Assembly: GCA_021775095.1 (NCBI GenBank)
Contig: JAJFII010000110.1
Coordinates: forward strand, 1-64,000
DNA: 64,000 nucleotides
Direction: 5' to 3'
Origin: Rhodospirillales bacterium
GTDB taxonomy: Bacteria > Pseudomonadota > Alphaproteobacteria > Rhodospirillales > Casp-alpha2
Shown here: positions 25,200-33,935 of the stretch, piece after piece
Layout of the letters: each line of letters begins with the position of its first letter
How positions within the stretch are numbered: position 1 is the stretch's first letter
Position numbers and translations under genes: made by a program
The notes under the pieces: generated by a model
What the model saw: only the letters and a program-made list of their open reading frames with translations
Database searches by the model: none
Told to the model about the DNA's origin: nothing

Positions 25200-25779
25200 A
25201 ATGAATAAATCTATCGGATGTATTGCCCTGCTTGCCGGGTATGCTCTGCTTTTTCAGGCCTTCGCCACGGCAACGGAGATTATTTCGAGAAAACTTTTTA
25301 ATTATTCCTTCCAGGGAATTGACGAAATTGGCGGTTACGTTCTGGCCATTACGGCGAGTTTTGGTTTTGGTTATGCCGCCCTGACCCGCAGCCACACGCG
25401 GGTCGATTTTATCCTGCTGCTGGTGCCGGCGAAAATTCGGGCGGCGGTTCACGTGATATCGGCGATCCTCATGGCACTGATTGCGGCGGGTATGCTGTGG
25501 TATGCCATTCAAGCCATAACCGAGACATTGGAGTACCAGAGCATTGCAAATTCGCCCCTGGAAACTCCCATTTGGATTCCGCAATCCATTTGGTTAATTG
25601 GATTCGTTGTATTTGCTGTTGTTGCTTGTTACCTGGCCTTTCGCGCTGTCGTGCTTTTTGCCTGCAATGATCTGCAGACACTGGAACGCGAATTGGGCAC
25701 GGCTTCTGCGGAAGAAGAAGTCGACGCCCTGGAGGATGAGTTGGCGATGTTAAATCACTCCCAGAGTATTAAGGGGTAA
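25189..25779 (+). CDS. dctQ: TRAP transporter small permease DctQ
   Basis: A 196-residue membrane protein with four hydrophobic segments, as expected for DctQ. The family-typical pattern includes E-I-G-G-Y-V-L-A-I in the second helix and R-V-D-F-I-L following it. The acidic C-terminal tail (E-E-E-V-D-A-L-E-D-E) is longer than usual. The start could be ATG 25189 or ATG 25201; the former lies in the second copy of a tandem duplication and neither has a strong ribosome site. It couples to dctM five bases downstream. Confidence 0.88.
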   Translation: MDVKMNKSIGCIALLAGYALLFQAFATATEIISRKLFNYSFQGIDEIGGYVLAITASFGFGYAALTRSHTRVDFILLLVPAKIRAAVHVISAILMALIAAGMLWYAIQAITETLEYQSIANSPLETPIWIPQSIWLIGFVVFAVVACYLAFRAVVLFACNDLQTLERELGTASAEEEVDALEDELAMLNHSQSIKG

Positions 25780-25783
25780 TCAG

Positions 25784-27085
25784 ATGGTTGGAATACAGGA
25801 AATCGCCATCGGTTTTGTCATTGTTTTGACATTGCTGATGTCCGGATTGCAGGTGGCAAGTGTGATGATCGTTGCGGCTCTTGGCGGCATTCTTTACGGC
25901 TTGGGTCCAGCCATGCTCACAAATCTGGGCAATATGATGTGGTCTGAACTCAACAGTTTTATCTTAACAGCCATTCCCCTGTACATTCTAATGGGGGAAA
26001 TTCTGGTGCATAGTGAAGTTGCCCAACGGATGTACCGATCGCTGTCTGACTGGTTGAATTGGCTGCCCGGTGGATTGCTCCATACCAATGTGGTCGCGTC
26101 AACCGGGTTCGCGGCGATTTCAGGCTCATCCGTTGCCACCGCAGCAACCATTGGAACCGTCGCCTTTCCAACATTTCGTGCCCAGGGGTATGATGAAAAA
26201 TGGGTCGCTGGATCGATCGCCAGCGGCGCCACCTTGGGGATTTTGATTCCGCCGAGTATCAATCTCATCATCTACGGGGCGATCACCGAAACCTCGATCG
26301 GTGCCCTGTTCATGGCCGGCTTTATTCCCGGTTTGTTGCTGGCGCTGTTTTTTATGATAACGATCATTATCGCGTCGGTCATCTGGCCATCGATCGCCGG
26401 AACGAAAGAGGGCCTGGAAACGGCAGGACGGGTCGGACGGTTGTTCGATTTACTGGCACCGCTTTTTATATTCCTGCTGATTATCGGCGGCATTTACCAG
26501 GGATGGGCGACGCCAACGGAAGCGGCGGCAATCGGTGTCGTCGCCTCGATTTTTCTGGCCGGGATCAACCGGAAACTGTCCTTTAAAATGCTGCATACGG
26601 TGCTCACGGGTACAATAAAAGTGACGGCGATGATCCTGCTGATCCTAACCGGCGCGTTCTTCTTGAATTTTTCCATGGGTCTGCTCGGAATCCCGGAACA
26701 GATCTCGCAATTTGTCTCGTCGCTTAACGTTACGCCGTTGGTTCTTATTGCCTTTATTGTGGTCTTTTATCTGGTGCTCGGATGTTTTCTCGATGCCCTG
26801 GCAATGATGATAACGACCATACCGATCCTGTTCCCGATCATCCTTCATATTGGATATGACCCTGTCTGGTTTGGAGTGTTTGTCGTGATCATGTGCGAAC
26901 TGGCCCTGCTGACACCACCGGTCGGAATGAATTTGTACGTCGTCCAGGGGGTACGGAAATCCGGCCAGTTAACCGACGTTATGCGCGGTGTCATGCCATT
27001 TTTTGCGGCGATCCTGGCCTTGGTCGTACTCATCACTCTTTTTCCTTCCGTAGTTCTTTGGTTGCCAAAGACCATCGGCATCTAA
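25784..27085 (+). CDS. dctM: TRAP transporter large permease DctM
   Basis: A 433-residue sodium-coupled membrane protein with about twelve hydrophobic segments. Family motifs include P-L-Y-I-L-M-G-E-I-L early, G-S-S-V-A-T-A-A-T-I-G-T near 118, and I-P-P-S-I-N-L near 160. It is the transport channel of the DctPQM importer, which normally takes up carboxylates or similar anions. AAGGGG lies just before its start, overlapping the end of dctQ. Confidence 0.93.
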   Translation: MVGIQEIAIGFVIVLTLLMSGLQVASVMIVAALGGILYGLGPAMLTNLGNMMWSELNSFILTAIPLYILMGEILVHSEVAQRMYRSLSDWLNWLPGGLLHTNVVASTGFAAISGSSVATAATIGTVAFPTFRAQGYDEKWVAGSIASGATLGILIPPSINLIIYGAITETSIGALFMAGFIPGLLLALFFMITIIIASVIWPSIAGTKEGLETAGRVGRLFDLLAPLFIFLLIIGGIYQGWATPTEAAAIGVVASIFLAGINRKLSFKMLHTVLTGTIKVTAMILLILTGAFFLNFSMGLLGIPEQISQFVSSLNVTPLVLIAFIVVFYLVLGCFLDALAMMITTIPILFPIILHIGYDPVWFGVFVVIMCELALLTPPVGMNLYVVQGVRKSGQLTDVMRGVMPFFAAILALVVLITLFPSVVLWLPKTIGI

Positions 27086-27101
27086 TCAGGGGATTGGTGG
27101 T

Positions 27102-28655
27102 ATGGGCTCGCTCAAAATAATCAGGAATGTGCGCACGCTGTGTTTTGATCCGGCCGGCACGGAATTTACCGAGGCAAACATTCTGATCTCCGGTGACCAA
27201 ATTAGTGACGTTGGACCGGCATTGGAATTCCCCACAACCCATGGCGATGTTGAAGAGATAAACGGCACCGGCAAATTGGCAATCCCGGGGCTGATCAATG
27301 GCCACTTCCACTCACCGGCAAATTTAATGAAGGGTTCACTGCCTGGTTTGCCGCTGGAAGTTTTTATGTTGTATGAAGTGCCGCCCCTGGGCGATCAGCC
27401 GCCGCCGGCCCGTCTGGTTTATATTCGAACCCTTCTCGGCGCCATTGAAATGCTGAAACTTGGGATCACATCGGTTCAGGATGATGCTTTTTTTGTCCCT
27501 TTCCCCGATATGCCAAGTATAAATGCGGTGATGGAGGCCTATGTGGATTCCGGGCTCAGGGCGACGGTCGCCCTCGATCAGCCCAACGTGGTTGAATATG
27601 AAAAGTACCCCTATTTGGATGAACTTTTACCCCAACAGATGATGCAGGCCATGGCCCAGGCACCGGTCCCATCGAGCGAAACCCTGTCCGATCTGTATCA
27701 GACCTTTATTGACAAATGGCACGGTGCCGAGGACGGACGCATCGGTGCTGCGGTCTCGTGCTCCGCGCCGCACCGGGTTACCGGGGACTACCTGCAGTTT
27801 TTATCGCATCTAAGCCACACCCATGAGTTACCGTTTTACATCCACCTCCTCGAAACCAAAGTGCAACGGGTTTTTGGCAAACAAAAACTGGGCCAGTCGC
27901 TGGTGCAATATCTGAAACAGCAGAACGTGCTCAACAAGCATGTAAATCTCATTCATGGCATATGGATTGACGATCAGGATATAAAAACAATTGCCGAGGC
28001 CGGCACCCTTGTCGCCCACAATCCCATATGCAATTTGCGGTTGGGCAGCGGAATTATGCCCTTTCGAAAAATTCGGGATCATCATATACCGATCTGCATC
28101 GGTACGGACGAGGCCCTGGCAGATGATTCGATCAATCTCTGGAATGCGGTCAAACTCGCCGGCATGATTCACAACATAACGGACCCTGATTATCGAACAT
28201 GGCCGACCGCCAAGGAAATCCTGACGTGTTTATTTCAGGGCGGAGCGCGGGCAATGGGAAAACCAAACACCATTGGTGCCATCGCGGCCGGTATGCAGGC
28301 GGATATTACATTACTTGATTTGAACCATATTAATTTCACGCCCCTGAACGACGTAAAACGGCAGCTCGTTTATTGTGAAAATGGCGCATCGGTTTGCCTG
28401 ACAATGGTCGCCGGTGAGGTCCTGATGGAAAACGGTCGCCTGTTGAAAATTGATGAGGAAGCGGTTAAGCGCGAAGCCCGGGCGCTCATGACGGAACAGC
28501 GTTCGGGACTTAAAAAAGCCGCTGAGAGCGCCGCTGATCTGGAGCCCTATTACCGTGAAATGTATCTGCGTGCCGCGGCTGAAGACGTCGGCATGAATAG
28601 GTGGGCGAACGGACCCGATGACCAACCGGTGGTAAAAGGAACAAAAACAAATTGA
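27102..28655 (+). CDS. Metal-dependent amidohydrolase/deaminase
   Basis: A 517-residue amidohydrolase of the cytosine/guanine deaminase and TrzA/AtzA group. The metal ligands are visible: H68 and H70 in N-G-H-F-H-S, H248 with E251 in I-H-L-L-E-T, H285 in I-H-G-I-W, and D336 in G-T-D-E-A. Such enzymes deaminate or hydrolyse ring nitrogens of purines, pyrimidines and triazines. It is about 60 residues longer than the typical member, owing to its C-terminus. The gene follows dctM by 16 bases, so the transported compound is probably its substrate or a precursor of it. Confidence 0.87.
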   Translation: MGSLKIIRNVRTLCFDPAGTEFTEANILISGDQISDVGPALEFPTTHGDVEEINGTGKLAIPGLINGHFHSPANLMKGSLPGLPLEVFMLYEVPPLGDQPPPARLVYIRTLLGAIEMLKLGITSVQDDAFFVPFPDMPSINAVMEAYVDSGLRATVALDQPNVVEYEKYPYLDELLPQQMMQAMAQAPVPSSETLSDLYQTFIDKWHGAEDGRIGAAVSCSAPHRVTGDYLQFLSHLSHTHELPFYIHLLETKVQRVFGKQKLGQSLVQYLKQQNVLNKHVNLIHGIWIDDQDIKTIAEAGTLVAHNPICNLRLGSGIMPFRKIRDHHIPICIGTDEALADDSINLWNAVKLAGMIHNITDPDYRTWPTAKEILTCLFQGGARAMGKPNTIGAIAAGMQADITLLDLNHINFTPLNDVKRQLVYCENGASVCLTMVAGEVLMENGRLLKIDEEAVKREARALMTEQRSGLKKAAESAADLEPYYREMYLRAAAEDVGMNRWANGPDDQPVVKGTKTN

Positions 28656-29572
28656 AAAGCCACGACCGATATATCTATTCGCCGATGATCCGGCGCCCCA
28701 GATTTCGTTGGCCAAATGGCGCCGGAGTGGCGTTTTATGTGGCTTTGAATGTCGAACATTATTCCTTTGGCGAGGGACTGGTTGAAGACCTGGTGCCGGG
28801 CATGCCAAAACCCGACGTCTTAAATACCTCATGGCGCGAATATGGCACGCGTGTTGGTGCCTGGCGTTTGCTCGAGCTGTTCGCCGATCTGGATTTGCCA
28901 TCGACAATCCTGCTCAACAGTGAAGTTTGTGATTTTTTTCCCGAGCTGGTTACGGCAATGGTCCAAGGTGGTCATGAAATCACGGCTCATGGCCGGACCA
29001 ATTCAGAAAGTCAGGCGGGGTTTTCTGAACATAAAGAACGGGCCTTGATTGATCAGGTTACCAAAAAAATTACCGGTGCTACCGGTACGGTGCCGCCCGG
29101 CTGGCTCAGCCCCTGGTTGGCTGAAACCGAATTGACACCTGATCTGCTCGCCGAAGCGGGATACAGGTACATTCTTGACTGGTGCGCCGACGATCAGCCG
29201 ATCTGGCTGACCACCAGAAACGGGCGTTTGTTGTCCCTGCCCTACTCGCAGGAAATTAACGACAGCGCAGCGATCATGGGGCGGTTTGTCAGTGCCGGCG
29301 AATTTGCCCAGATGACAATCGATCAAATTGACGAATTGATCCAACAATCGGCGGAAACCCCTCTGGTTTTCGGGCTTGCCCTGCATGCGAATATTATCGG
29401 TCAACCCTTTCGCCTGCGGCATCTGCGCCGCGTGCTCAGTTATATCCGATCATTGGGTAACAAAGTATGGATGACCCGTGGTTGTGATATTGCCGATTTT
29501 GTTTTGGCGGACCCAGAAAACCGAATAACCGGGGGCACCGATGAGGTGATTAACCCGCCGGCGATGCCCTAG
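28652..29572 (+). CDS. PuuE-like polysaccharide-deacetylase-family hydrolase
   Basis: A 306-residue NodB-fold protein of the PuuE/allantoinase-like subgroup. It shows A-L-N-V-E-H in place of the usual TFDDG aspartates, H-G-R-T-N-S for the second metal motif, and P-P-G-W-L-S-P-W near 148. In this subgroup the reaction is hydrolysis of a cyclic amide, as in allantoin, rather than deacetylation of sugars. The start is TTG 28652, overlapping the stop of the amidohydrolase gene; ATG 28685 is the alternative. The chemistry fits ring opening of a ureide or hydantoin in a shared pathway. Confidence 0.85.
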   Translation: MKSHDRYIYSPMIRRPRFRWPNGAGVAFYVALNVEHYSFGEGLVEDLVPGMPKPDVLNTSWREYGTRVGAWRLLELFADLDLPSTILLNSEVCDFFPELVTAMVQGGHEITAHGRTNSESQAGFSEHKERALIDQVTKKITGATGTVPPGWLSPWLAETELTPDLLAEAGYRYILDWCADDQPIWLTTRNGRLLSLPYSQEINDSAAIMGRFVSAGEFAQMTIDQIDELIQQSAETPLVFGLALHANIIGQPFRLRHLRRVLSYIRSLGNKVWMTRGCDIADFVLADPENRITGGTDEVINPPAMP

Positions 29573-29581
29573 GAGATAAAA

Positions 29582-30319
29582 ATGCGTCTACTGATTGCGA
29601 ACCCAAATATGACATCGGCAATGACTGATTTAATGGTCGATGAAGGGCGTCAGGTTTGCCGCTCCCAAACGGAGGTTTCCGGTTATACGGCGGAATTTGG
29701 CGTCTCTTATATTGCGACACGAAGTGAAATGGCGATTGCCGGACACGCGTTGCTCGATGGTTTGGCACGCCACCATGAACACTATGATGCGGTAATCATC
29801 GGTGCCTTTTGCCACGGATTTGTTGATGCGGCAAAAGAACTGACGCCGCTGCCGGTTATTGGTTTGGCAGAAGCCGGCATGCGCGCCGCTCAGGTATTTG
29901 GAAAACGCATAACGATCATCGGGATCGGTGGTCATGACCGGGGCGCCAACCAAGATATTGTCCGTGAACTGCAGGTCGGCGATCACATGGCGAGCATACG
30001 TATCCTGCCGCTTTCAGGCACCGAATTGACCGCCGATCAGGGGCGGGCCGAGACGGAAATTGTTAAATTGGGTAAATTGGCGGTAACCGAAGACCATGCG
30101 GACACCCTGGTATTGGCGGGGGCCGCTTTTTCCGGAATGGCGACAAGACTAGCACCGCAGTTGCCGGTTCCCGTGATCTCTCCTCTTGCCTTTGCCGTCG
30201 GTATGGCGGAAGCGGCGTTCGCCAGCGGTTGGCGTAAGGCGTCCGAAGGAACTTACAAAGCGCCGGGTGCAAAACCCAATAAAGGTTTGACGCCGGAACT
30301 GTCGCGCTTTTTTAACTAA
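29582..30319 (+). CDS. Asp/Glu/hydantoin racemase-family protein with altered cysteines
   Basis: A 245-residue protein of the aspartate/hydantoin racemase fold (N-P-N-M-T-S at the N-terminus, G-F-V-D-A-A-K-E after the first active loop). Family racemases use two cysteines, in contexts like A-C-F-G-D-P and G-C-A-G-M. Here the first loop reads G-A-F-C-H-G-F, so the cysteine (C77) is shifted two positions, and the second reads A-G-A-A-F-S-G-M with Ala in place of Cys. It may therefore not racemise by the usual two-base route and could be an isomerase or decarboxylase-like variant. It is the last gene of the TRAP operon. Confidence 0.82.
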   Translation: MRLLIANPNMTSAMTDLMVDEGRQVCRSQTEVSGYTAEFGVSYIATRSEMAIAGHALLDGLARHHEHYDAVIIGAFCHGFVDAAKELTPLPVIGLAEAGMRAAQVFGKRITIIGIGGHDRGANQDIVRELQVGDHMASIRILPLSGTELTADQGRAETEIVKLGKLAVTEDHADTLVLAGAAFSGMATRLAPQLPVPVISPLAFAVGMAEAAFASGWRKASEGTYKAPGAKPNKGLTPELSRFFN

Positions 30320-30476
30320 CTTCATCCGGCAAATATTTACGTGGACGAATAGTGCTGTCGGAAGCCTTTAAGCGCCCACTGCCCGACCTGAGAGATCGGT
30401 GACAAGTCCCTGAATGCAGACCGACTTCGGTCGACCACAGTAACCATTCGACGCCCTGCATCCTGATCATCGAATT

Positions 30477-30506
30477 GAAAACAGGGGGCTTTTGCCCCCT
30501 GTTTTC
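30477..30506. terminator. Bidirectional intrinsic terminator
   Basis: GAAAACAGGGGGC at 30477-30489 pairs perfectly with GCCCCCTGTTTTC at 30494-30506 around a four-base loop. It serves the convergent racemase and dehydrogenase genes. Confidence 0.85.
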
Positions 30507-30529
30507 CTGATACAATGATGACGACGATG

Positions 30530-31396
30530 TCAGTCGTTCAAAAGCCGAAGCAGACTTGATGTATCCCAGCGACCGCCGCCGCGGTTCTGAATGTCCGCGT
30601 AAAATTGATCAACCAGGGCGGTTACCGGCAAGCGTGCCCCATTGCGACGGCCTTCGTCGAGGACAATCGCCAGGTCTTTACGCATCCAGTCGACGGCGAA
30701 ACCAAATTCAAACTCGTCCTTGACCATGGTATCGCCGCGGTTTTCCATCTGCCAGGATTGTGCCGCGCCTTTTGAAATGACGCCGAGGACTTTGTTCATG
30801 TCGAGGCCGGCTTTTGTGCCAAAGGCAACACCCTCAGACAGCCCCTGAACCAGACCGGCAATACAAATTTGATTTACCATTTTACAAATTTGCCCGCTGC
30901 CTACGGGACCCAACAGGGTGAACGCCTGAGAATAACAATCGACGACAGAAGTGACGGCATCAAAATCGGCCTGCTCGCCGCCAGCCATGACGGTCAACTT
31001 GCCGTTTTCAGCGCCCGCCTGACCGCCGGATACGGGGCCATCTAAAAACTTGATGCCCTTTGCCGCACAGGCTTCGCCAATTTCCCGGGCGACTTCCGCC
31101 GATGCCGTGGTATGGTCAATGAAAATTGCACCAGCGGCCATTCCAGCCAGAATTCCGTCATCGCCATAGACGACACTTCTCAGGTCATTGTCATTGCCGA
31201 CACAGGCGCACACAATTTCGGCACCCGTCGCAGCTTCGCGCGGCGTTGTCGCCATGGCACCGCCATATTCGGCCACCCATTTTTCGGCTTTTGCAGCGGT
31301 ACGGTTGTAGACTGTTACCTCATGCCCTGCCTTTGCTTTATGTCCGGCCATGGGATAACCCATGACGCCCAATCCGATAAAAGCTGTTTTCGTCAT
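30530..31396 (-). CDS. 3-hydroxyisobutyrate dehydrogenase-family oxidoreductase
   Basis: A 288-residue NAD(P)-dependent beta-hydroxyacid dehydrogenase. The N-terminal Rossmann motif is G-L-G-V-M-G-Y-P-M-A (8-17), the substrate motif is F-L-D-G-P-V-S-G-G, and the catalytic lysine lies in K-M-V-N-Q. Members act on 3-hydroxyisobutyrate, tartronate semialdehyde (GarR/GlxR) or related acids. GlxR is known from allantoin-glyoxylate metabolism, so its place next to the ureide-like operon, sharing a terminator with it, may not be accidental. Specificity cannot be read directly. Confidence 0.9.
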   Translation of the reverse strand: MTKTAFIGLGVMGYPMAGHKAKAGHEVTVYNRTAAKAEKWVAEYGGAMATTPREAATGAEIVCACVGNDNDLRSVVYGDDGILAGMAAGAIFIDHTTASAEVAREIGEACAAKGIKFLDGPVSGGQAGAENGKLTVMAGGEQADFDAVTSVVDCYSQAFTLLGPVGSGQICKMVNQICIAGLVQGLSEGVAFGTKAGLDMNKVLGVISKGAAQSWQMENRGDTMVKDEFEFGFAVDWMRKDLAIVLDEGRRNGARLPVTALVDQFYADIQNRGGGRWDTSSLLRLLND

Positions 31397-31500
31397 CTAA
31401 CTATGTGCCCCGTTTTATGGAAATAAAGTATATGAGAGGCGAAGTATATGCGCCGAAGGTCGGGAAACCCAGTGGTTTTGCAATGATACTCTTTATAGAA

Positions 31501-32199
31501 TCAGCGGATAATCGGACTGAGAATGGTATAAAAATTGGCTGTCCAGATTTCCGGTGGCGTTGCGACAAATTTTGAAATGAACCAGTGAAACAGGCGATCC
31601 TTGCGTTGACGCGAAGGGCTCCCCAGGTAATGGGGGTAGGTTTTTTCACAATGGTAGCCGGATGCGGCGGCCAGTTGGCGCATGCTGTCAGGAGTAAACG
31701 CCGTTTTGTGGGTCAAATCGCCGTGCTGGAATTGCAGGCCCCATGGTGAGCCGGCATTGGGGGTTTTCAACAGGACTTTCCCGTCCCGATTAAGTTTGCT
31801 GTCGAACGCCTTAAGCAGTTCAACAGCCTGTTCAGCTGTGAAATGTTCGATCACATCCAACAGCAATATCCGGTCGAATTTGGTCTCCTGAGCGGATTTT
31901 TCGAGGTACGTCCAGATATCGCCACATTCAAAATGGTCGCGGACGTCAGCGGGAATAACAGAATCCAGTTTCTGATCCTGATCCAATCCAAGGAACGTTT
32001 TTGCACCTTTCTTGTGGAGATATAATAAAAAGAGACCGGTCCCGCATCCGACCTCCAGGAAGGTCATTTCTTTTTGGCATGCCAAAGGTAGCCATACGTC
32101 CCTGTCGAACTTTCGCAGATGTTTGCTGTTAACCACAGGTGTCGTATAATTTTTGTAGGTTCCGTAGTGATCATACAGGGACATGGTGTCTATTCTCAC
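31501..32199 (-). CDS. Class I SAM-dependent methyltransferase
   Basis: A 232-residue methyltransferase. Motif I is L-E-V-G-C-G-T-G-L-F, the acidic loop is L-G-L-D-Q-D, and the post-II region is D-V-I-E-H-F, typical of the ubiquinone/menaquinone-type and sugar methyltransferases. The frame opens at TTG 32223, but GTG 32199 is preceded by AGGGAG at a good distance and is preferred; ATG 32184 is also possible. It is divergent to a DUF6165 gene and a GT9 glycosyltransferase, so a role in modifying a surface polysaccharide is likely but not shown. Confidence 0.82.
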   Translation of the reverse strand: MRIDTMSLYDHYGTYKNYTTPVVNSKHLRKFDRDVWLPLACQKEMTFLEVGCGTGLFLLYLHKKGAKTFLGLDQDQKLDSVIPADVRDHFECGDIWTYLEKSAQETKFDRILLLDVIEHFTAEQAVELLKAFDSKLNRDGKVLLKTPNAGSPWGLQFQHGDLTHKTAFTPDSMRQLAAASGYHCEKTYPHYLGSPSRQRKDRLFHWFISKFVATPPEIWTANFYTILSPIIR

Positions 32200-32337
32200 G
32201 TTATTTGTCTCCCTGTTTAACAAGACTTAACCGCGAAATCGAACCTAAAGCGTGTGGCCCTGTTTATAATGATTGATCGCCGGGCGGATGGCGGTTAATT
32301 CAGTCATCACAAACCAACATTTTCCAGGAATTGCCAA

Positions 32338-32730
32338 ATGTCTGAAACCATTCAGGTCGAAATTGCGCCAGGTGAATTGATTGATAAAATCACCATTCTC
32401 GAAATCAAAAAAGCACGCATTTCCGACCCGGATAAAAGACCAAATATACGTATCGAATGGCAAACCCTGACGGCGGCCCGTGACGCGACAATTCCAAAAT
32501 CAGACCGCCTGGAGGACCTGACGGCGGCTTTAAAATCCGTCAATGAAAGCCTTTGGCAGATCGAAGACGATATCCGCGATTGTGAACGGGCTTCGGACTT
32601 TGGGCCTAGGTTTATCGAACTGGCCCGATCCGTATATCGGACCAACGACAAGCGCGCGGCGCTCAAACGCGACATCAATGATCTGTTGGGATCCAGGTTG
32701 GTTGAGGAAAAGTCCTATGCCGCCTATTGA
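32338..32730 (+). CDS. DUF6165 family protein
   Basis: A 130-residue, largely helical, cytosolic-looking protein. It opens with the family pattern A-P-G-E-L-I-D-K-I-T-I-L-E-I-K and later shows S-L-W-Q-I-E-D-D-I-R and R-S-V-Y-R-T-N-D-K-R-A-A-L-K. These proteins are commonly found beside glycosyltransferases of surface polysaccharide loci; their function is not known. The GT9 gene follows 18 bases later on the same strand, supporting that link here. Confidence 0.82.
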   Translation: MSETIQVEIAPGELIDKITILEIKKARISDPDKRPNIRIEWQTLTAARDATIPKSDRLEDLTAALKSVNESLWQIEDDIRDCERASDFGPRFIELARSVYRTNDKRAALKRDINDLLGSRLVEEKSYAAY

Positions 32731-32748
32731 GACCAGCGACAAACGATA

Positions 32749-33867
32749 ATGCTAAAACCCTATCGGCTTGCAGATCGGCTGCAAAGATGGCGGGCGAAGT
32801 CCCGGCACCGGCCGCCGGTGGCAAGCGGGGTTTTATTGGTATCCTGTGGCGGTTTGGGCGACACGATCTTATTTTCCCATGTGATTGAACACTTTCTGGC
32901 CTATGCCCGTGACGGCGAGAAAGTGACTGTTTTGCTCCGCCAAGACGGCGCAAAGACGGCCTTTTTACTGCCCCAATCCGTTGAGCTTTTTGTCGTCGAT
33001 TTCCGTCGCCTTCGAAAAGATTTGGGTTACCGTATGGCTATTGGCGATAAGCTTTATGCGGCGCATTTTCGATCCGTGATTTCAACCGACTTTCTCCGTC
33101 ACCCGGACCTCGACGAGGCCCTGCTGTCGGCGGCCCAGTGTTCAGAAAAAATCGGTATGTCCGTCCGTCCCTGGGAGAAATATCAGGCACGTCTCGACCG
33201 GATCTCTGCAACCTACAGCCGGGTTTTTGAAAGTGGCCCGGCCGTGCAGGACAAAATTCTGCGCTGGACCAAATTCGCCAACTGGTTAACGGGCCGGACA
33301 ACGCCGGCGTCCCTGAAGTTTATCGCCCGTGGCGAGACCCTGAAGGCGGTGCCGCCCTTGGTTCTGATCCAACCGTTTTCCGCCGTTAAAGCCAAACAAT
33401 ATGACGTTTCCGTGTACGCCTCCTTGATCGACGCGTTGCCAAAAGATACGCAGATTAAAATTACCGGGGCACCTGGCGAGATGGACAAAAACCCCGACTA
33501 TACACCGCTTCTCAATCACTCGAATGTCAGTTTTGACAGTTCCGGGTTTGAGGATTTGCTGGGGTTTATTCAAGCGGCCCGTCTGGTTGTTTCCGTGGAT
33601 ACGGCAGTCATGCATTTAAGTGTGGCAGCCGGTGCCCCGACCCTTTGCCTGGCGAGTGCTGCCTATGTCGGTGAAATTGTGCCCTACGCGCCTGACCTTT
33701 CACCCGGCAATGTTTTTTTTCATTATAAAACAATGGCTTGTGAAGGGTGTCTGGGGAATTGTATACATCAACTTCAGGCGCAAAAATTTTTATGTATTGC
33801 CGACCCGCCGATCAAAGATCTGGTGGAAAAAGCCCTGGCATTGTATGGCGCATCGAAAATGCTGTAA
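32749..33867 (+). CDS. Glycosyltransferase family 9 (heptosyltransferase-like)
   Basis: A 372-residue GT-B-type transferase. It has the early glycine-rich G-G-L-G-D-T-I-L-F-S block of GT9 enzymes, and a C-terminal donor-binding part with S-V-D-T-A-V-M-H-L-S-V-A-A-G-A-P-T. GT9 enzymes transfer heptose or related sugars to lipopolysaccharide cores. A cysteine cluster near the end (C-E-G-C-L-G-N-C) is unusual and may bind metal or form disulfides. It pairs with the DUF6165 gene upstream. Confidence 0.85.
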   Translation: MLKPYRLADRLQRWRAKSRHRPPVASGVLLVSCGGLGDTILFSHVIEHFLAYARDGEKVTVLLRQDGAKTAFLLPQSVELFVVDFRRLRKDLGYRMAIGDKLYAAHFRSVISTDFLRHPDLDEALLSAAQCSEKIGMSVRPWEKYQARLDRISATYSRVFESGPAVQDKILRWTKFANWLTGRTTPASLKFIARGETLKAVPPLVLIQPFSAVKAKQYDVSVYASLIDALPKDTQIKITGAPGEMDKNPDYTPLLNHSNVSFDSSGFEDLLGFIQAARLVVSVDTAVMHLSVAAGAPTLCLASAAYVGEIVPYAPDLSPGNVFFHYKTMACEGCLGNCIHQLQAQKFLCIADPPIKDLVEKALALYGASKML

Positions 33868-33935
33868 TAAAATACGGGTTCTGTTGTGTGCCTGCAGTGT
33901 TAAGTTGTAATTTATATAAAAATTATTTGTTAAGT

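Noticed and set aside
28311-28907. Minus-strand frame spanning the amidohydrolase/deacetylase junction
   Set aside because: It crosses two well-supported genes on the opposite strand and shows no family features.
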